This document shows positions 20,122 to 28,652 of a stretch of DNA of 64,000 bases, piece after piece. The translations under genes and the position numbers were made by a program. The stretch covers positions 1 to 64,000 of the forward strand of contig NZ_JACVMU010000012.1 in assembly GCF_014529985.1 (NCBI RefSeq). Reading direction: 5' to 3'. The notes under the pieces were generated by a model. That model was given only the letters and a program-made list of their open reading frames with translations, did not search any database and was not told the DNA's origin. Source of the stretch: Leucobacter sp. cx-42. GTDB lineage: Bacteria > Actinomycetota > Actinomycetes > Actinomycetales > Microbacteriaceae. Each line of letters begins with the position of its first letter. The stretch's first letter is position 1.

Positions 20122-20676
20122 TTAGACCTCCAGCAGTTCTGCTTCTTTGCGCTTGAACGCGTCGTCAATCTGCTCGATGAACTGCTTGGTAAGAGCCTCG
20201 AGCTCCTTCTCAGCGCGTGCGACGTCGTCTTCGCCGACCTCACTCTTCAGCGCTTCAAGCTCGTCCTTGGTGCTGCGGCGCACGTTACGAACAGCAACGC
20301 GTGCATCCTCAGAACGAGTCTTGACGATCTTGACGAACTCCTTGCGGCGTTCAGCGGTGAGCTCGGGCAGAGTAACGCGAATGACGGTGCCGTCATTCGT
20401 GGGGTTCGCGCCGAGGTTATGCATGTTGCGGATTGCCTCTTCGATGCCCTTCATCGCACCCTTGTCATACGGGGTGATGATGAGACTACGCGCATCCTGA
20501 TTCGCTACCGAAGCGAGCTGCGGAAGTGGCGTCGGGGTGCCGTAGTAATCAACCATGAGGTTCTGCAGCAGTGCCGGGTTAGCGCGGCCGGTGCGAACCG
20601 TCGCGAAGCTTTCCTTGGCGGCCTCGACCGCGCGGGTCATACGATCCTTCGCGTCAGCGAATACCTCTTCGATCAC
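20122..20676 (-). CDS. frr: Ribosome recycling factor
   Basis: 184 residues, the standard length. Splits post-termination ribosomes together with EF-G. The conserved [34 protein letters not shown] and the long three-helix bundle ending (KEAELLEV) are present, as is [16 protein letters not shown]. The start is GTG at 20676 with AAGGAG 8 bases upstream. Between pyrH and cdsA. Confidence 0.97.
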   Translation of the reverse strand: MIEEVFADAKDRMTRAVEAAKESFATVRTGRANPALLQNLMVDYYGTPTPLPQLASVANQDARSLIITPYDKGAMKGIEEAIRNMHNLGANPTNDGTVIRVTLPELTAERRKEFVKIVKTRSEDARVAVRNVRRSTKDELEALKSEVGEDDVARAEKELEALTKQFIEQIDDAFKRKEAELLEV

Positions 20677-20712
20677 GATGATCTCCTTCTTAAACGGTAA
20701 ACGTTTCTTAGC

Positions 20713-21432
20713 TTACTGGTGGACTCGCGTGCCAAGCTTCTCGCCACGGATAGCCGCGGTGACATTTCCTGCAGGCTCCATACCGAATACTCGCATCGGC
20801 ATGCCATTGTCCATGCAGAGGCTAAACGAGGTCGAGTCAACGACCTTGAGACCCTTTACGAGCGCATCGTTGTAGGTGATGTCTTCGATGAGGGTAGCGT
20901 TTGGATCCTTGTTCGGGTCTGCGGTGTACACGCCGTCGACGCCATTCTTCGCGACGAGTACTTCGTCTGCGTGGATTTCGAGCGCACGCTGCGCCGCAAC
21001 CGTGTCCGTAGAGAAGTACGGAAGTCCCGCGCCTGCACCGAAGATCACAACGCGACCCTTTTCCATGTGGCGGATCGCGCGAAGCGGGATGTAGGTCTCT
21101 GCGACCTGGGTCATGGTGATCGCCGACTGCACACGGCTATCAACGCCTGCCTGCTCCAGGAAGTCCTGGAGCGCAAGTGCGTTCATGACGGTGCCGAGCA
21201 TGCCCATGTAATCAGCGCGAGCGCGATCCATACCGCGCTGTGAAAGCTCTGCACCGCGGAAGAAGTTGCCGCCGCCAACGACTACAGCGACCTCTGCGGT
21301 CTCCATGGCTGCAGCGATTTCACGTGCGATTTGGCTAATGACGTCCGGGTTTACTCCGAGGGTGCCACCACCGAACGCTTCTCCAGAGAGCTTAAGCAGT
21401 ACGCGGCGCTTACGAGGGGTGACTGAAGTCAT
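20713..21432 (-). CDS. pyrH: Uridylate kinase
   Basis: 239 residues. Phosphorylates UMP to UDP in pyrimidine synthesis; hexameric in this amino acid kinase-fold family. [20 protein letters not shown] near the start, [20 protein letters not shown], the [20 protein letters not shown] nucleotide region and [16 protein letters not shown] are diagnostic. The ATG at 21432 was chosen because the family begins a few residues before [10 protein letters not shown]; the frame is open further upstream without similarity. 36 bases separate it from frr. Confidence 0.97.
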   Translation of the reverse strand: MTSVTPRKRRVLLKLSGEAFGGGTLGVNPDVISQIAREIAAAMETAEVAVVVGGGNFFRGAELSQRGMDRARADYMGMLGTVMNALALQDFLEQAGVDSRVQSAITMTQVAETYIPLRAIRHMEKGRVVIFGAGAGLPYFSTDTVAAQRALEIHADEVLVAKNGVDGVYTADPNKDPNATLIEDITYNDALVKGLKVVDSTSFSLCMDNGMPMRVFGMEPAGNVTAAIRGEKLGTRVHQ

Positions 21433-21494
21433 GAAAGAAGACTCGCTTTCTCGGTGTGTTCTGGGAGTAATGATAGTCGGTGAATGGCAGCACA

Positions 21495-21527
21495 AGGCCC
21501 GAGGGTAGAAAAACTACCCTCGGGCCT
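21495..21527 (-). terminator. Hairpin terminator after tsf
   Basis: A perfect 14-bp stem, AGGCCCGAGGGTAG (21495-21508) with CTACCCTCGGGCCT (21514-21527) and a loop of five bases. It lies 11 bases after the tsf stop. No long T run follows on the minus strand, so termination may be partial. Confidence 0.7.
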
Positions 21528-21538
21528 AATGAAGCAAC

Positions 21539-22378
21539 TTACGCGCCGACCTTGCTACGTGCAAAGCCAACGATCTTGATGCCAGCTGCCTCAGCAACAG
21601 CCTTCACGTCGCGCTTGTCAGCGTCGAGTGCGTGGATCTGCTCGGTGAGAACAACCTGCTTGAAGAACGCGTTCAGGCGACCCTCAACGATCTTCGGGAG
21701 TGCAGCCTCGGGCTTGCCCTCGTTACGCGAAATCTCGGTAACGATCTCGCGCTCCTTGTCGACGTCTGCAGCGGGAACCTCGTCGCGGTTCACGTACAGG
21801 GGGTCAGCGAACGAGATGTGACGTGCGATGCTGAGTGCTGCGTCTGCAGCCTCTGCCGAGTCACCCTCGTAGCCAACGACAACGCCGATCTGCGGGGGCA
21901 GATCCTTCGAGGTGCGGTGGAGGTATACCGAGGTAGCGGGAGCCTCAACGCGGGTCACCTTACGGAGAACGATGCGCTCGCCGATGATTGCCGACTCGTC
22001 GGTGATGACGTCTGCAACGGTCTTGCCGTCGAGCTCAGCCGCGAGGCCAGCCTCTGCGTCAGCCGCGCCTGCTGCTGCGATTGCGTCGAGAACCTTCTCG
22101 CTGAGTGCAACGAACTTTTCGTTCTTTGCAACAAAGTCGGTCTCGCAAACGAGCTCGATCATGGTTGCTGCGCCCTCGGTCTCGCGCACTGCGACGAGTC
22201 CCTCGGTAGCCTCGCGGCCCTCACGCTTAGCAACGCCCTTGATGCCCTTCAGGCGAAGGATCTCAATTGCCTTCTCGATGTCACCGTCTGCCTCGACGAG
22301 TGCGTTCTTGCTGTCCATCATGCCGGCGCCAAGGCGCTCGCGCAGTTCCTTCACAGCGGCCATGGTTACTGCAGCCAT
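21539..22378 (-). CDS. tsf: Elongation factor Ts
   Basis: 279 residues. Nucleotide exchange factor for EF-Tu. The N-terminal UBA-like domain has AAVKELRERLGAGMMDSKNA and LRLKGIKGVAKREGREATEG, followed by VCETDFVAKNEKFVALSEK, the EF-Tu interaction motif. The start ATG at 22378 has AAGGAG 7 bases upstream; the upstream open frame is leader sequence. Downstream of rpsB in the universal rpsB-tsf order, separated by 128 bases that contain a hairpin. Confidence 0.97.
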   Translation of the reverse strand: MAAVTMAAVKELRERLGAGMMDSKNALVEADGDIEKAIEILRLKGIKGVAKREGREATEGLVAVRETEGAATMIELVCETDFVAKNEKFVALSEKVLDAIAAAGAADAEAGLAAELDGKTVADVITDESAIIGERIVLRKVTRVEAPATSVYLHRTSKDLPPQIGVVVGYEGDSAEAADAALSIARHISFADPLYVNRDEVPAADVDKEREIVTEISRNEGKPEAALPKIVEGRLNAFFKQVVLTEQIHALDADKRDVKAVAEAAGIKIVGFARSKVGA

Positions 22379-22403
22379 GTGTGACTCCTTCATGTCTATG
22401 GAA

Positions 22404-22432
22404 ACCGCGGGGCACTTTTCAGCACCCCGCGG
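22404..22432 (-). other. Intercistronic hairpin between rpsB and tsf
   Basis: ACCGCGGGG (22404-22412) pairs with CCCCGCGGT (22424-22432); on the RNA a further three pairs can form around a TGAAAA loop. It sits 26 bases before the tsf start, with few T residues after it. It could lower tsf readthrough relative to rpsB or protect the mRNA. Confidence 0.55.
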
Positions 22433-22506
22433 TCTCATGTGTCTTGTCTAAATCCTACGTTCAATAGATGAACGGAGGAAAGATCAGAGGTAATTACGAA
22501 AGGTAA

Positions 22507-23310
22507 TTACTCAGCTGCGGGAGCAGCTGCCTCAGCTGCAGCCTCAGCGGGCTTGTCAGCGTTGAGGAGCTCAACTTCCCACTCAGCGAGGGGCTCAGCT
22601 GCTGCGCCTTCAGCAGGCTTCTGGTGGCGCTCCATGAGGCCCTCAGCAGCTGCGTCAGCGATAACGCGGGTGAGCAGTGCAACCGAACGGATTGCGTCAT
22701 CGTTGCCCGGGATGGGGTAGGTGACGTCGTCGGGATCGCAGTTGGTGTCGAGGATAGCGATAACGGGGATACCCAGCTTCTTCGCCTCGTCGATTGCGAG
22801 GTGCTCCTTCTTGGTGTCAACAACCCAGATTGCCGAAGGGGTCTTCGTCATGTGACGGATACCACCGAGGGTCTTCTGGAGCTTGTCGAGCTCACGCTTC
22901 TTGAGGAGGAGCTCCTTCTTGGTGAAGCCCGAGGTGGTGCCCTCGAAGTCGAGCTGCTCGAGCTCCTTCATGCGCTCCAGGCGACCGGTAACGGTCTGGA
23001 AGTTGGTGAGGAGGCCACCGAGCCAGCGCTGGTTCACGTAAGGCTGGTTCACGCGAGTCGACTGCTCAGCAATTGCTTCCTGAGCCTGCTTCTTGGTGCC
23101 AACGAAGAGAATCGAGCCGCCGCGTGCGACGGTGTTCTTTACGAAGTCGTATGCAGAGTCGATGTAACCGAGGGTCTGCTGCAGGTCGATGATGTAGATA
23201 CCCGAGCGCTCAGTGAAAATGAAGCGCTTCATCTTCGGGTTCCAACGACGGGTCTGGTGACCGAAGTGAACGCCGCTGTCGAGCAGCTGGCGCATGGTAA
23301 CGACTGCCAT
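22507..23310 (-). CDS. rpsB: 30S ribosomal protein S2
   Basis: 267 residues. [60 protein letters not shown] and [20 protein letters not shown] are the S2 hallmarks. The C terminus has an extra Ala/Glu-rich tail of about 45 residues after the globular domain, common in actinobacteria. ATG at 23310 with AAGGAG upstream. First gene of the rpsB-tsf operon, preceded by a structured leader. Confidence 0.97.
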   Translation of the reverse strand: MAVVTMRQLLDSGVHFGHQTRRWNPKMKRFIFTERSGIYIIDLQQTLGYIDSAYDFVKNTVARGGSILFVGTKKQAQEAIAEQSTRVNQPYVNQRWLGGLLTNFQTVTGRLERMKELEQLDFEGTTSGFTKKELLLKKRELDKLQKTLGGIRHMTKTPSAIWVVDTKKEHLAIDEAKKLGIPVIAILDTNCDPDDVTYPIPGNDDAIRSVALLTRVIADAAAEGLMERHQKPAEGAAAEPLAEWEVELLNADKPAEAAAEAAAPAAE

Positions 23311-23495
23311 GGTCGTCTCCTTGTAATAGGGCGCGTCAAAAAACGCGCAAATGCGGTTTTCAACGATCGCGGTGCGATCGAAGCCTGGTGCCCGTGAGCT
23401 CAACCGCCACACGTCAAACTGACCTGTGGACCGGTGGCCTCACCCACTGAAGTGGGCACGCGAAGTCACCTCTTCCGAGATGCCCGTCTAGCTTA
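23311..23495 (-). promoter_or_regulatory. rpsB promoter and structured 5' leader
   Basis: A -10-like TAAGCT (23490-23495, minus) without a clear -35 element lies upstream of about 175 bases of leader. The predicted RNA begins with GGGCA...TGCCC pairing (minus, about 23486 to 23458), immediately followed by CCCACTTCAGTGGG, so the two stems share bases and could be alternatives. Further on CGATCG-CACCG-CGATCG can form a hairpin. In other bacteria S2 represses its own operon through the leader; a similar role here is inference. Confidence 0.45.
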
Positions 23496-23637
23496 CCACC
23501 ATTTCGGCACACATTTCGACGCCTCAGCGTTGCTCGCACATCGAGTTTGCCGCGATCTTTGGGCACTTATTCACAAAGCGAGGTGATCGCACTTCTGAGC
23601 TGGCAGTTTTCTTCACACTATCGGCAGGAGGTTACCC
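23496..23637 (+). other. Divergent intergenic region upstream of yraN
   Basis: No gene is seen. An AGGAGG ribosome binding site ends at 23631, 6 bases before the yraN ATG. A promoter for the yraN-comM-dprA run must lie here or within the rpsB leader region, but no clear pair of boxes can be named. Confidence 0.4.
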
Positions 23638-24012
23638 ATGAATGAAGAAAACTCACGTCGAAACTCTCAAGCGCTTGGTGCGCGTGGCGAGGCACTGGCG
23701 GCCAGGTTTCTCGTAGCGAAAGGGTACACAGTGTTAGCGCGTAATTGGCGCACTCAGCACGGTGAACTCGATTTGATCGTGTCGAAGGCTGGCACCGTCG
23801 TCGCAGTTGAGGTGAAGACCAGACGTGGACACAACCACGGCCATCCGCTCGAAGCCATCACCGCCCGAAAGTGTGCACGTCTCAAGCGGCTGCTCCTCGA
23901 GTGGGTGCAGAAGCAACGTATGCCTTACCCCCATTTGCGTATTGATGCGATCGGCATCACACTGCGCGATGAGGAGACACCACGAATCGACCATCTGCGA
24001 GGCATCCAATGA
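23638..24012 (+). CDS. YraN family protein (UPF0102, nuclease-like fold)
   Basis: 124 residues, typical of the family. ALGARGEALAARFLVAKGYT, VLARNWRTQHGELDLIVSKA and VVAVEVKTRRGHNHGHPLEA show the UPF0102 pattern, which carries a PD-(D/E)xK-like core: Glu in ARGEALAA, Asp in GELDLI, and EVK. The activity of the family is not well established. It overlaps comM by 4 bases (ATGA), and dprA follows, the gene order seen in many bacteria, so a link to DNA uptake or processing is plausible. Confidence 0.92.
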   Translation: MNEENSRRNSQALGARGEALAARFLVAKGYTVLARNWRTQHGELDLIVSKAGTVVAVEVKTRRGHNHGHPLEAITARKCARLKRLLLEWVQKQRMPYPHLRIDAIGITLRDEETPRIDHLRGIQ

Positions 24013-25577
24013 CGCGCGTCTGTCGCACAGCGACCATCGCACTCACCGGTCTCTCCGGCAGTGCGGTCTATGTTGAGGCCGCGGTAAACCAGCAGCTGCC
24101 AGGCATGGCGATCATTGGCCTCCCAGATGCTGCACTGGCGGAGGCGAAGCTGCGCGTGCGAACTGCCGCAACCCAATCCGGGCTTTCGCTCTCAAGCCGA
24201 TTCATTACCGTGAATCTCGCCCCAGCAGCGCTCCCGAAGCATGGCACCGGGTTCGACCTTGCTATTGCACTCTCGGTACTCTCAGCATCTGGGCACCTCC
24301 CAAGTTCGCAGCTCGAGACCACCGCTCACTTCGGCGAGCTCGGCCTAGACGGCACCCTTCGACGCCCCAATGGGCTCTTGAGCGCAGTGCTCGCAGCCCG
24401 CGACCTCGGATTTCGGCAGGTGATGGTGCCTTCGGCATCATTCAGTGAGGCACAACTCATCCCCGATATCGAGGTCATCGCCGTGCCTGATCTGCGCAGC
24501 GCTGTTGCCTGGCACCACGGCGATCAGGTTTCCCAGTGCTTCACTCCCCCAACGCCACCGCGATCCTTACGGCTCCTGCCAGACGCTACCAACCCGCACG
24601 CTCTGGATATGGCTGAGGTTACAGGCCAGGCTGATGCGATCGAGGCACTCGTTGTCGCAGCAGCCGGGAGGCATCACCTTGCTATGGTCGGCCCGCCAGG
24701 CGCAGGCAAAACGCTACTTGCCACCAGGCTCCCTTCGCTCCTGCCAGATTTGTCCGGGCAAGAGTCCCTCATGGCAAGCAGCATTGCGTCACTTGGTGGC
24801 ACGCCGGTGTTCGAACTCGTCACGCGCCCACCCTTTGAGTCACCGCATCACACTGCAACCAGTTCTTCCCTCGTTGGGGGTGGGCAGTCAGCCGTTCCAC
24901 GTATCGGTGCGATCACCCGAGCCTGTTACGGCGTGCTGTTTCTTGATGAAGCGCCGGAGTTCAAAAAAGACGTACTCGAGGCACTTCGACAGCCACTCGA
25001 ATCGGGCAGCATCGAAATCCATCGCGCGAATATGCGAACAACCTTTCCTGCCCGTACCCAACTCGTGCTGGCAGCGAATCCATGCCCGTGCGGGAAAGCA
25101 GGCTCACCTGAAACCGCGCTCCAGTGCGAGTGCACTCCTCAGATCCGACGCCGTTATCTCCGCAAGCTCTCGGGACCACTTGCAGATCGCATAGATCTCC
25201 AACTGTCGGTCCGCCGCGTCTCAACAGTTGCTAGACCTGCGACCGTTGGCCTGGGCGTGGTCGCAGAACACAGTAGCGCGGCACTGAGAGAAAAAGTCAC
25301 TCTGGCGCGTGAGCGATCCGCCCACCGACTTCGAGAAACACCATGGCGAGTGAATGCAGACGTCCCAGGAGACTGGCTACGCGGCCTGACGCTCCGCCTC
25401 CCGAGCGAGGAGACTGCTGTGCTCGACCAAGCATTGCGTCGCGGGTCAATCACGATGCGCGGCTACGACCGAGTGCTCCGGCTCGCCTGGACGGTGAGTG
25501 ATCTCTCCGGCGTCGAACGGCCCGGCCGCAGAGAGATAGCCCAGGCGCTCAGCCTTCGGAGTGGAGCGTTCTCATGA
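24009..25577 (+). CDS. comM: YifB/ComM family AAA+ ATPase (Mg-chelatase-like)
   Basis: 522 residues. Lon-like N-terminal domain (VEAAVNQQLPGMAIIGLPDA; KHGTGFDLAIALSVLSASG), then the AAA+ Mg-chelatase domain with Walker A MVGPPGAGKTLLATRLPSLL, Walker B VLFLDEAPEFKKDVLEALRQ and the LAANPCPCGKAG motif with a Cys cluster, and a C-terminal helicase-like lid. ComM is a hexameric branch-migration helicase in natural transformation of Proteobacteria; function in actinobacteria is less well known. Overlaps yraN and dprA by 4 bases at each end. Confidence 0.93.
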   Translation: MTRVCRTATIALTGLSGSAVYVEAAVNQQLPGMAIIGLPDAALAEAKLRVRTAATQSGLSLSSRFITVNLAPAALPKHGTGFDLAIALSVLSASGHLPSSQLETTAHFGELGLDGTLRRPNGLLSAVLAARDLGFRQVMVPSASFSEAQLIPDIEVIAVPDLRSAVAWHHGDQVSQCFTPPTPPRSLRLLPDATNPHALDMAEVTGQADAIEALVVAAAGRHHLAMVGPPGAGKTLLATRLPSLLPDLSGQESLMASSIASLGGTPVFELVTRPPFESPHHTATSSSLVGGGQSAVPRIGAITRACYGVLFLDEAPEFKKDVLEALRQPLESGSIEIHRANMRTTFPARTQLVLAANPCPCGKAGSPETALQCECTPQIRRRYLRKLSGPLADRIDLQLSVRRVSTVARPATVGLGVVAEHSSAALREKVTLARERSAHRLRETPWRVNADVPGDWLRGLTLRLPSEETAVLDQALRRGSITMRGYDRVLRLAWTVSDLSGVERPGRREIAQALSLRSGAFS

Positions 25578-26824
25578 CCCCCCACACATCGTTCTTCGCA
25601 AACGACACTGAGCTGCGGCACGCACTCGCTGCAGCTCAAGGAACTGACCTAGATGTGCGCCTCGCCACAACGCTGCTTTCCCGGATTATCTGGGCTCGCC
25701 TGTGTGAGCCTGGCGACCGAGTTGCAGGCTCACTGATTGCGGCGCTCGGCCCCGAACACGCTTTTGATCTCGTCGCGCAAGGCGCATCAGCAAAGACCAC
25801 GCTCGGAGTGATCGCCGCTAGCGGGTTCTCCCCCGCCGAGTTCCCGCTCCTCACTCATGCACGAGTTACGGCAGCGATGCAACGCTGGCGCCCTCGACTC
25901 AGCAGAGAAGAGACGCTCAACGATCTCAACACTGCCGCCGCCAATGGCTTCGATGTTATGACTCCAGATCACGCAGACTGGCCGAGCGGCTTAGCCGACC
26001 TAGAACACGCAGCTCCACCACTTTTATGGTTCCAGGGAAACGTTTCAGCGCTCAACGCTGGAGGGTTAGCGATCGTAGGAGCACGTGCCTGCACAAATTA
26101 CGGTCGAGAGTTGACAAGTGAGTTTGCGGAGTATGCGGCGAGCGCAGGGATCATGGTGATCTCTGGCGCCGCCTACGGGATCGACGCTGCCGCGCATCAC
26201 GCCGCCCTCAGCGCGCAGAAACCAACCGTCGCTGTGCTTGCTGGTGGCCTGGACCGCCCTTACCCGGCGGGCCACACCGCGCTTATTGCAGAAATAGCGC
26301 GTGGCGGGGCCGTCTGTTCTGAGGTTGTTCCAGGTACCGCTCCGACGAGATGGCGGTTCCTGCAACGGAACCGGCTCATTGCCGCACTTGCACACGCAAC
26401 GCTCGTCACTGAGGCAGGCGCGCGATCCGGGTCACTCAATACTGCCGGGCATGCTGCGGAGCTTGGCCGACCGCTTGCTGCTGTGCCAGGCCCAATCACG
26501 AGCCCGGCTTCGGCAGGGTGCCACGCGATCATTCGGAATCTCGGGGCAGAACTCGTCTCAAATACCTCTGAGCTCTGTGAGTTCCTCAGGCTTGATTCAA
26601 TGAGTTCAACACCAGAGACCAGCGGCGCAAGGCAGCTTTCCATCCACCGGCGGGTACTGGACGCCCTGCCATTGCGGAATACCCGGAGCACCGCTGAGAC
26701 TTCTCGGGTCTCTGGGCTCACGCTCGCAGATGCTCGGCAAGCGCTTGCCGAGCTAGAGCTTCTCGGGTTCGTGGAACGAGACCCGTTAGATCCCCAGAAC
26801 TGGAGGTTACTGAAACGCGAGTGA
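25574..26824 (+). CDS. dprA: DNA processing protein DprA
   Basis: 416 residues. Binds incoming single-stranded DNA and loads RecA. The Rossmann core shows AIVGARACTNYGRELTSEFA, VISGAAYGIDAAAHHAALSA, VLAGGLDRPYPAGHTALIAE, RFLQRNRLIAALAHATLVTE and GSLNTAGHAAELGRPLAAVP. A winged-helix DprA-WH region closes the protein (VSGLTLADARQALAELELLG). Last gene of the yraN-comM-dprA run. Whether the organism is competent cannot be told from here. Confidence 0.95.
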   Translation: MTPHTSFFANDTELRHALAAAQGTDLDVRLATTLLSRIIWARLCEPGDRVAGSLIAALGPEHAFDLVAQGASAKTTLGVIAASGFSPAEFPLLTHARVTAAMQRWRPRLSREETLNDLNTAAANGFDVMTPDHADWPSGLADLEHAAPPLLWFQGNVSALNAGGLAIVGARACTNYGRELTSEFAEYAASAGIMVISGAAYGIDAAAHHAALSAQKPTVAVLAGGLDRPYPAGHTALIAEIARGGAVCSEVVPGTAPTRWRFLQRNRLIAALAHATLVTEAGARSGSLNTAGHAAELGRPLAAVPGPITSPASAGCHAIIRNLGAELVSNTSELCEFLRLDSMSSTPETSGARQLSIHRRVLDALPLRNTRSTAETSRVSGLTLADARQALAELELLGFVERDPLDPQNWRLLKRE

Positions 26825-26845
26825 AGCTACGAACGCTGGCGGAGC

Positions 26846-26859
26846 CCCTATGTATAGGG
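26846..26859. promoter_or_regulatory. Perfect palindrome just before the 95-residue gene
   Basis: CCCTATGTATAGGG: arms CCCTAT and ATAGGG around GT, ending 7 bases before the ATG at 26867. It may be an operator or a small RNA hairpin masking the start. Confidence 0.4.
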
Positions 26860-26866
26860 TGCAAGT

Positions 26867-27154
26867 ATGGCAACCACCTTCTCCTTCCGCGTTGGCGTAG
26901 AAGAATCGCATGAGGTCACAGTGAACGTGGCCGGCATCAGGCACGTTGTGACGATCAGTGTGGATGGCCACATAATCATCACAGGAGGCGGCAACCTCGG
27001 GATCCTCATGCCGAACGTGTTCGACCTCGAAGTTGGTTTTGTGGAGAAGCATATGGTCTCCGTGCGTTTCATTGCGGCTCAGGTCGTCGACGGTGGCGCT
27101 ACCTATATTGACGTCTTCGTTGACGGCAGGTTCGCGTTCCGTCACCCCTGGTGA
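26867..27154 (+). CDS. Small beta-rich protein of unknown function
   Basis: 95 residues; I do not recognise the family. The sequence alternates hydrophobic and polar residues (FSFRVGVEESHEVTVNVAGI, VTISVDGHIIITGGGNLGIL, FDLEVGFVEKHMVSVRFIAA, YIDVFVDGRFAFRHPW), as in an all-beta cytoplasmic protein, without signal peptide or TM. VDGHIIITG and VFVDGRFAFR suggest two similar halves. There is no good ribosome binding site; GGGTG is 8 bases upstream. It lies 42 bases after dprA on the same strand. A minus-strand frame across the same bases is less protein-like. Confidence 0.6.
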   Translation: MATTFSFRVGVEESHEVTVNVAGIRHVVTISVDGHIIITGGGNLGILMPNVFDLEVGFVEKHMVSVRFIAAQVVDGGATYIDVFVDGRFAFRHPW

Positions 27155-27331
27155 AATGTCCTTCGCCCAGGACGCGTAAAGCTGCCGTTGTGTCCGCATC
27201 TCATTGGCGATAGCGTCGTAACTAGATCTGCAACATAATCGCTCATGCTGTCAGCGCGACGTCATCGCACCTCTCAAAGACGAGTCAGGCAAGGTGACAG
27301 CGTGCCAAGGCACGGTTCTGAGGACTTTTCA

Positions 27332-28552
27332 ATGACGTCGAGTACCACCACACCAGATTCAGTTTCACGCAAGACCCCGACGGAGCTCCGTGCCCCGGGC
27401 ATGATTATCGGGGCGGTGATCATCGTCGCGCTCTTGATCGGCGTCGCGTTCGCGCTCGACGCGGTGAAGGGCATCTTCGCTGGCGGCGCCCCCACACCTG
27501 TGGCGAGCGCTTCACCGCGACCAGAAGGGTTTGGGGCGTGGGTGAGCTGGACGATCAGCGATATCACGGCCCCCCAGTTCTACAAGCTACCCCTCGCTTC
27601 CATTGGCCTCTTCCTTGGCGCTGCGCTCGCGTGGTGGGGGTGGAAGCGCGGTCGTGCTTGGGGCGGCATCGCGGTCTCGTATGGTTCGGGGCTGTGGCCG
27701 TGGATCCTCGGTTCAGCGACGCTCAGCCTCATCCTTTCGAACGTCGCGTTTGGCTGGCGGATCGATGACACCTGGCAGTCCACCTTCATCCCGTTCGTGT
27801 GTGTCCCCGCCGCGATCGTACTGATCTATGGTTCGGGTTGGAAGACGCTCTTCACTGGCGCGGTTCTTGGCGCGGGTATCGCGACGCCACTGTCAATCCC
27901 GCTGATCATGTATGTGACGGTGCCACTCGGTCTCCCCGGCGTTGCTGCAAACACCATGGCAATGGCGCTCGGTACCGCGATCTCGTGCCTGATTGCGCGC
28001 TACCTGCCGTGGATGGAACGTCCGACCGCGCCGAAGCTCGACGCAGCGCCGGCGGCCCCCGCGACCACCATCACAGGCACACCAACGCTGTGGAAGGACG
28101 CGGCTTGGACAATGCGCCGTGTTATCGCCGATTTCTCGGAGGCGCAGTTCTGGGCGACCGAGCTCGCCTCGATTGGTATGCTGATCGGCCTCGCAGTCAC
28201 GGTCATGATCGGTCCGGCTGAGCTGGCTGGCCTTCTCCCGCAGATTCTCGTGGCGCAGGGCCTCACCGCAGCGATCGGCGTAGTTGTGTGGCGGCGTGGA
28301 CTTCGTGGCGGCGGCTACGTTCCCACCTACATCCCCGTCGTCTCCGTCGCTCCAGCGTGCGTGCTGGCCTTCGGCGGAACGGTTCCCGCCATCATCCTCG
28401 GTGCAGTGCTCGGCGCGCTTATTGGTCCGTTCATCTCCCGCTTGATTGAAAAGATCCTCCCGTCCGATTTCCACCCGGTCATCGCGTTCACCTTCGCCAT
28501 GGCGGTCACCTCGGCGATCGTTGTACCGACGCTCGCGCTCTTTCTCAATTAG
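27332..28552 (+). CDS. Polytopic membrane protein with internal duplication (unknown, transporter-like)
   Basis: 406 residues from ATG at 27332 (GAGGAC 8 bases upstream). About ten hydrophobic helices, no signal peptide. The first half (about 70-225) and second half (about 255-405) are related: ITAPQFYKLPLASIGLFLG (78-96) aligns with FSEAQFWATELASIGMLIG (268-286), STFIPFVCVPAAIVLIYG with PTYIPVVSVAPACVLAFG, FTGAVLGAGIATPLSIPLI with ILGAVLGALIGPFISRLI, and VAANTMAMALGTAI with VIAFTFAMAVTSAI. A two-fold repeat with conserved Ala/Gly helices is typical of transporters. I cannot name the substrate. A strong terminator follows. Confidence 0.7.
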   Translation: MTSSTTTPDSVSRKTPTELRAPGMIIGAVIIVALLIGVAFALDAVKGIFAGGAPTPVASASPRPEGFGAWVSWTISDITAPQFYKLPLASIGLFLGAALAWWGWKRGRAWGGIAVSYGSGLWPWILGSATLSLILSNVAFGWRIDDTWQSTFIPFVCVPAAIVLIYGSGWKTLFTGAVLGAGIATPLSIPLIMYVTVPLGLPGVAANTMAMALGTAISCLIARYLPWMERPTAPKLDAAPAAPATTITGTPTLWKDAAWTMRRVIADFSEAQFWATELASIGMLIGLAVTVMIGPAELAGLLPQILVAQGLTAAIGVVVWRRGLRGGGYVPTYIPVVSVAPACVLAFGGTVPAIILGAVLGALIGPFISRLIEKILPSDFHPVIAFTFAMAVTSAIVVPTLALFLN

Positions 28553-28581
28553 CGCGTAATGGGGGCGCGGATCAGTGCCAG

Positions 28582-28621
28582 CGGGAAAGGCTCACCGTCG
28601 AAAGACTGTGAGCCTTTCCCG
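28582..28621 (+). terminator. Rho-independent terminator
   Basis: Stem CGGGAAAGGCTCAC (28582-28595) with GTGAGCCTTTCCCG (28608-28621), 14 bp, followed by TTTCC. It ends the membrane protein transcript and sits just before xerC. Confidence 0.85.
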
Positions 28622-28652
28622 TTTCCTGCGGCATGCGAGCCACAATAGAGGC

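Noticed and set aside
26807-27199. 130-residue minus-strand frame over the small beta protein
   Set aside because: Its translation is His/Asp-rich without pattern, whereas the plus-strand frame has regular beta-type alternation.
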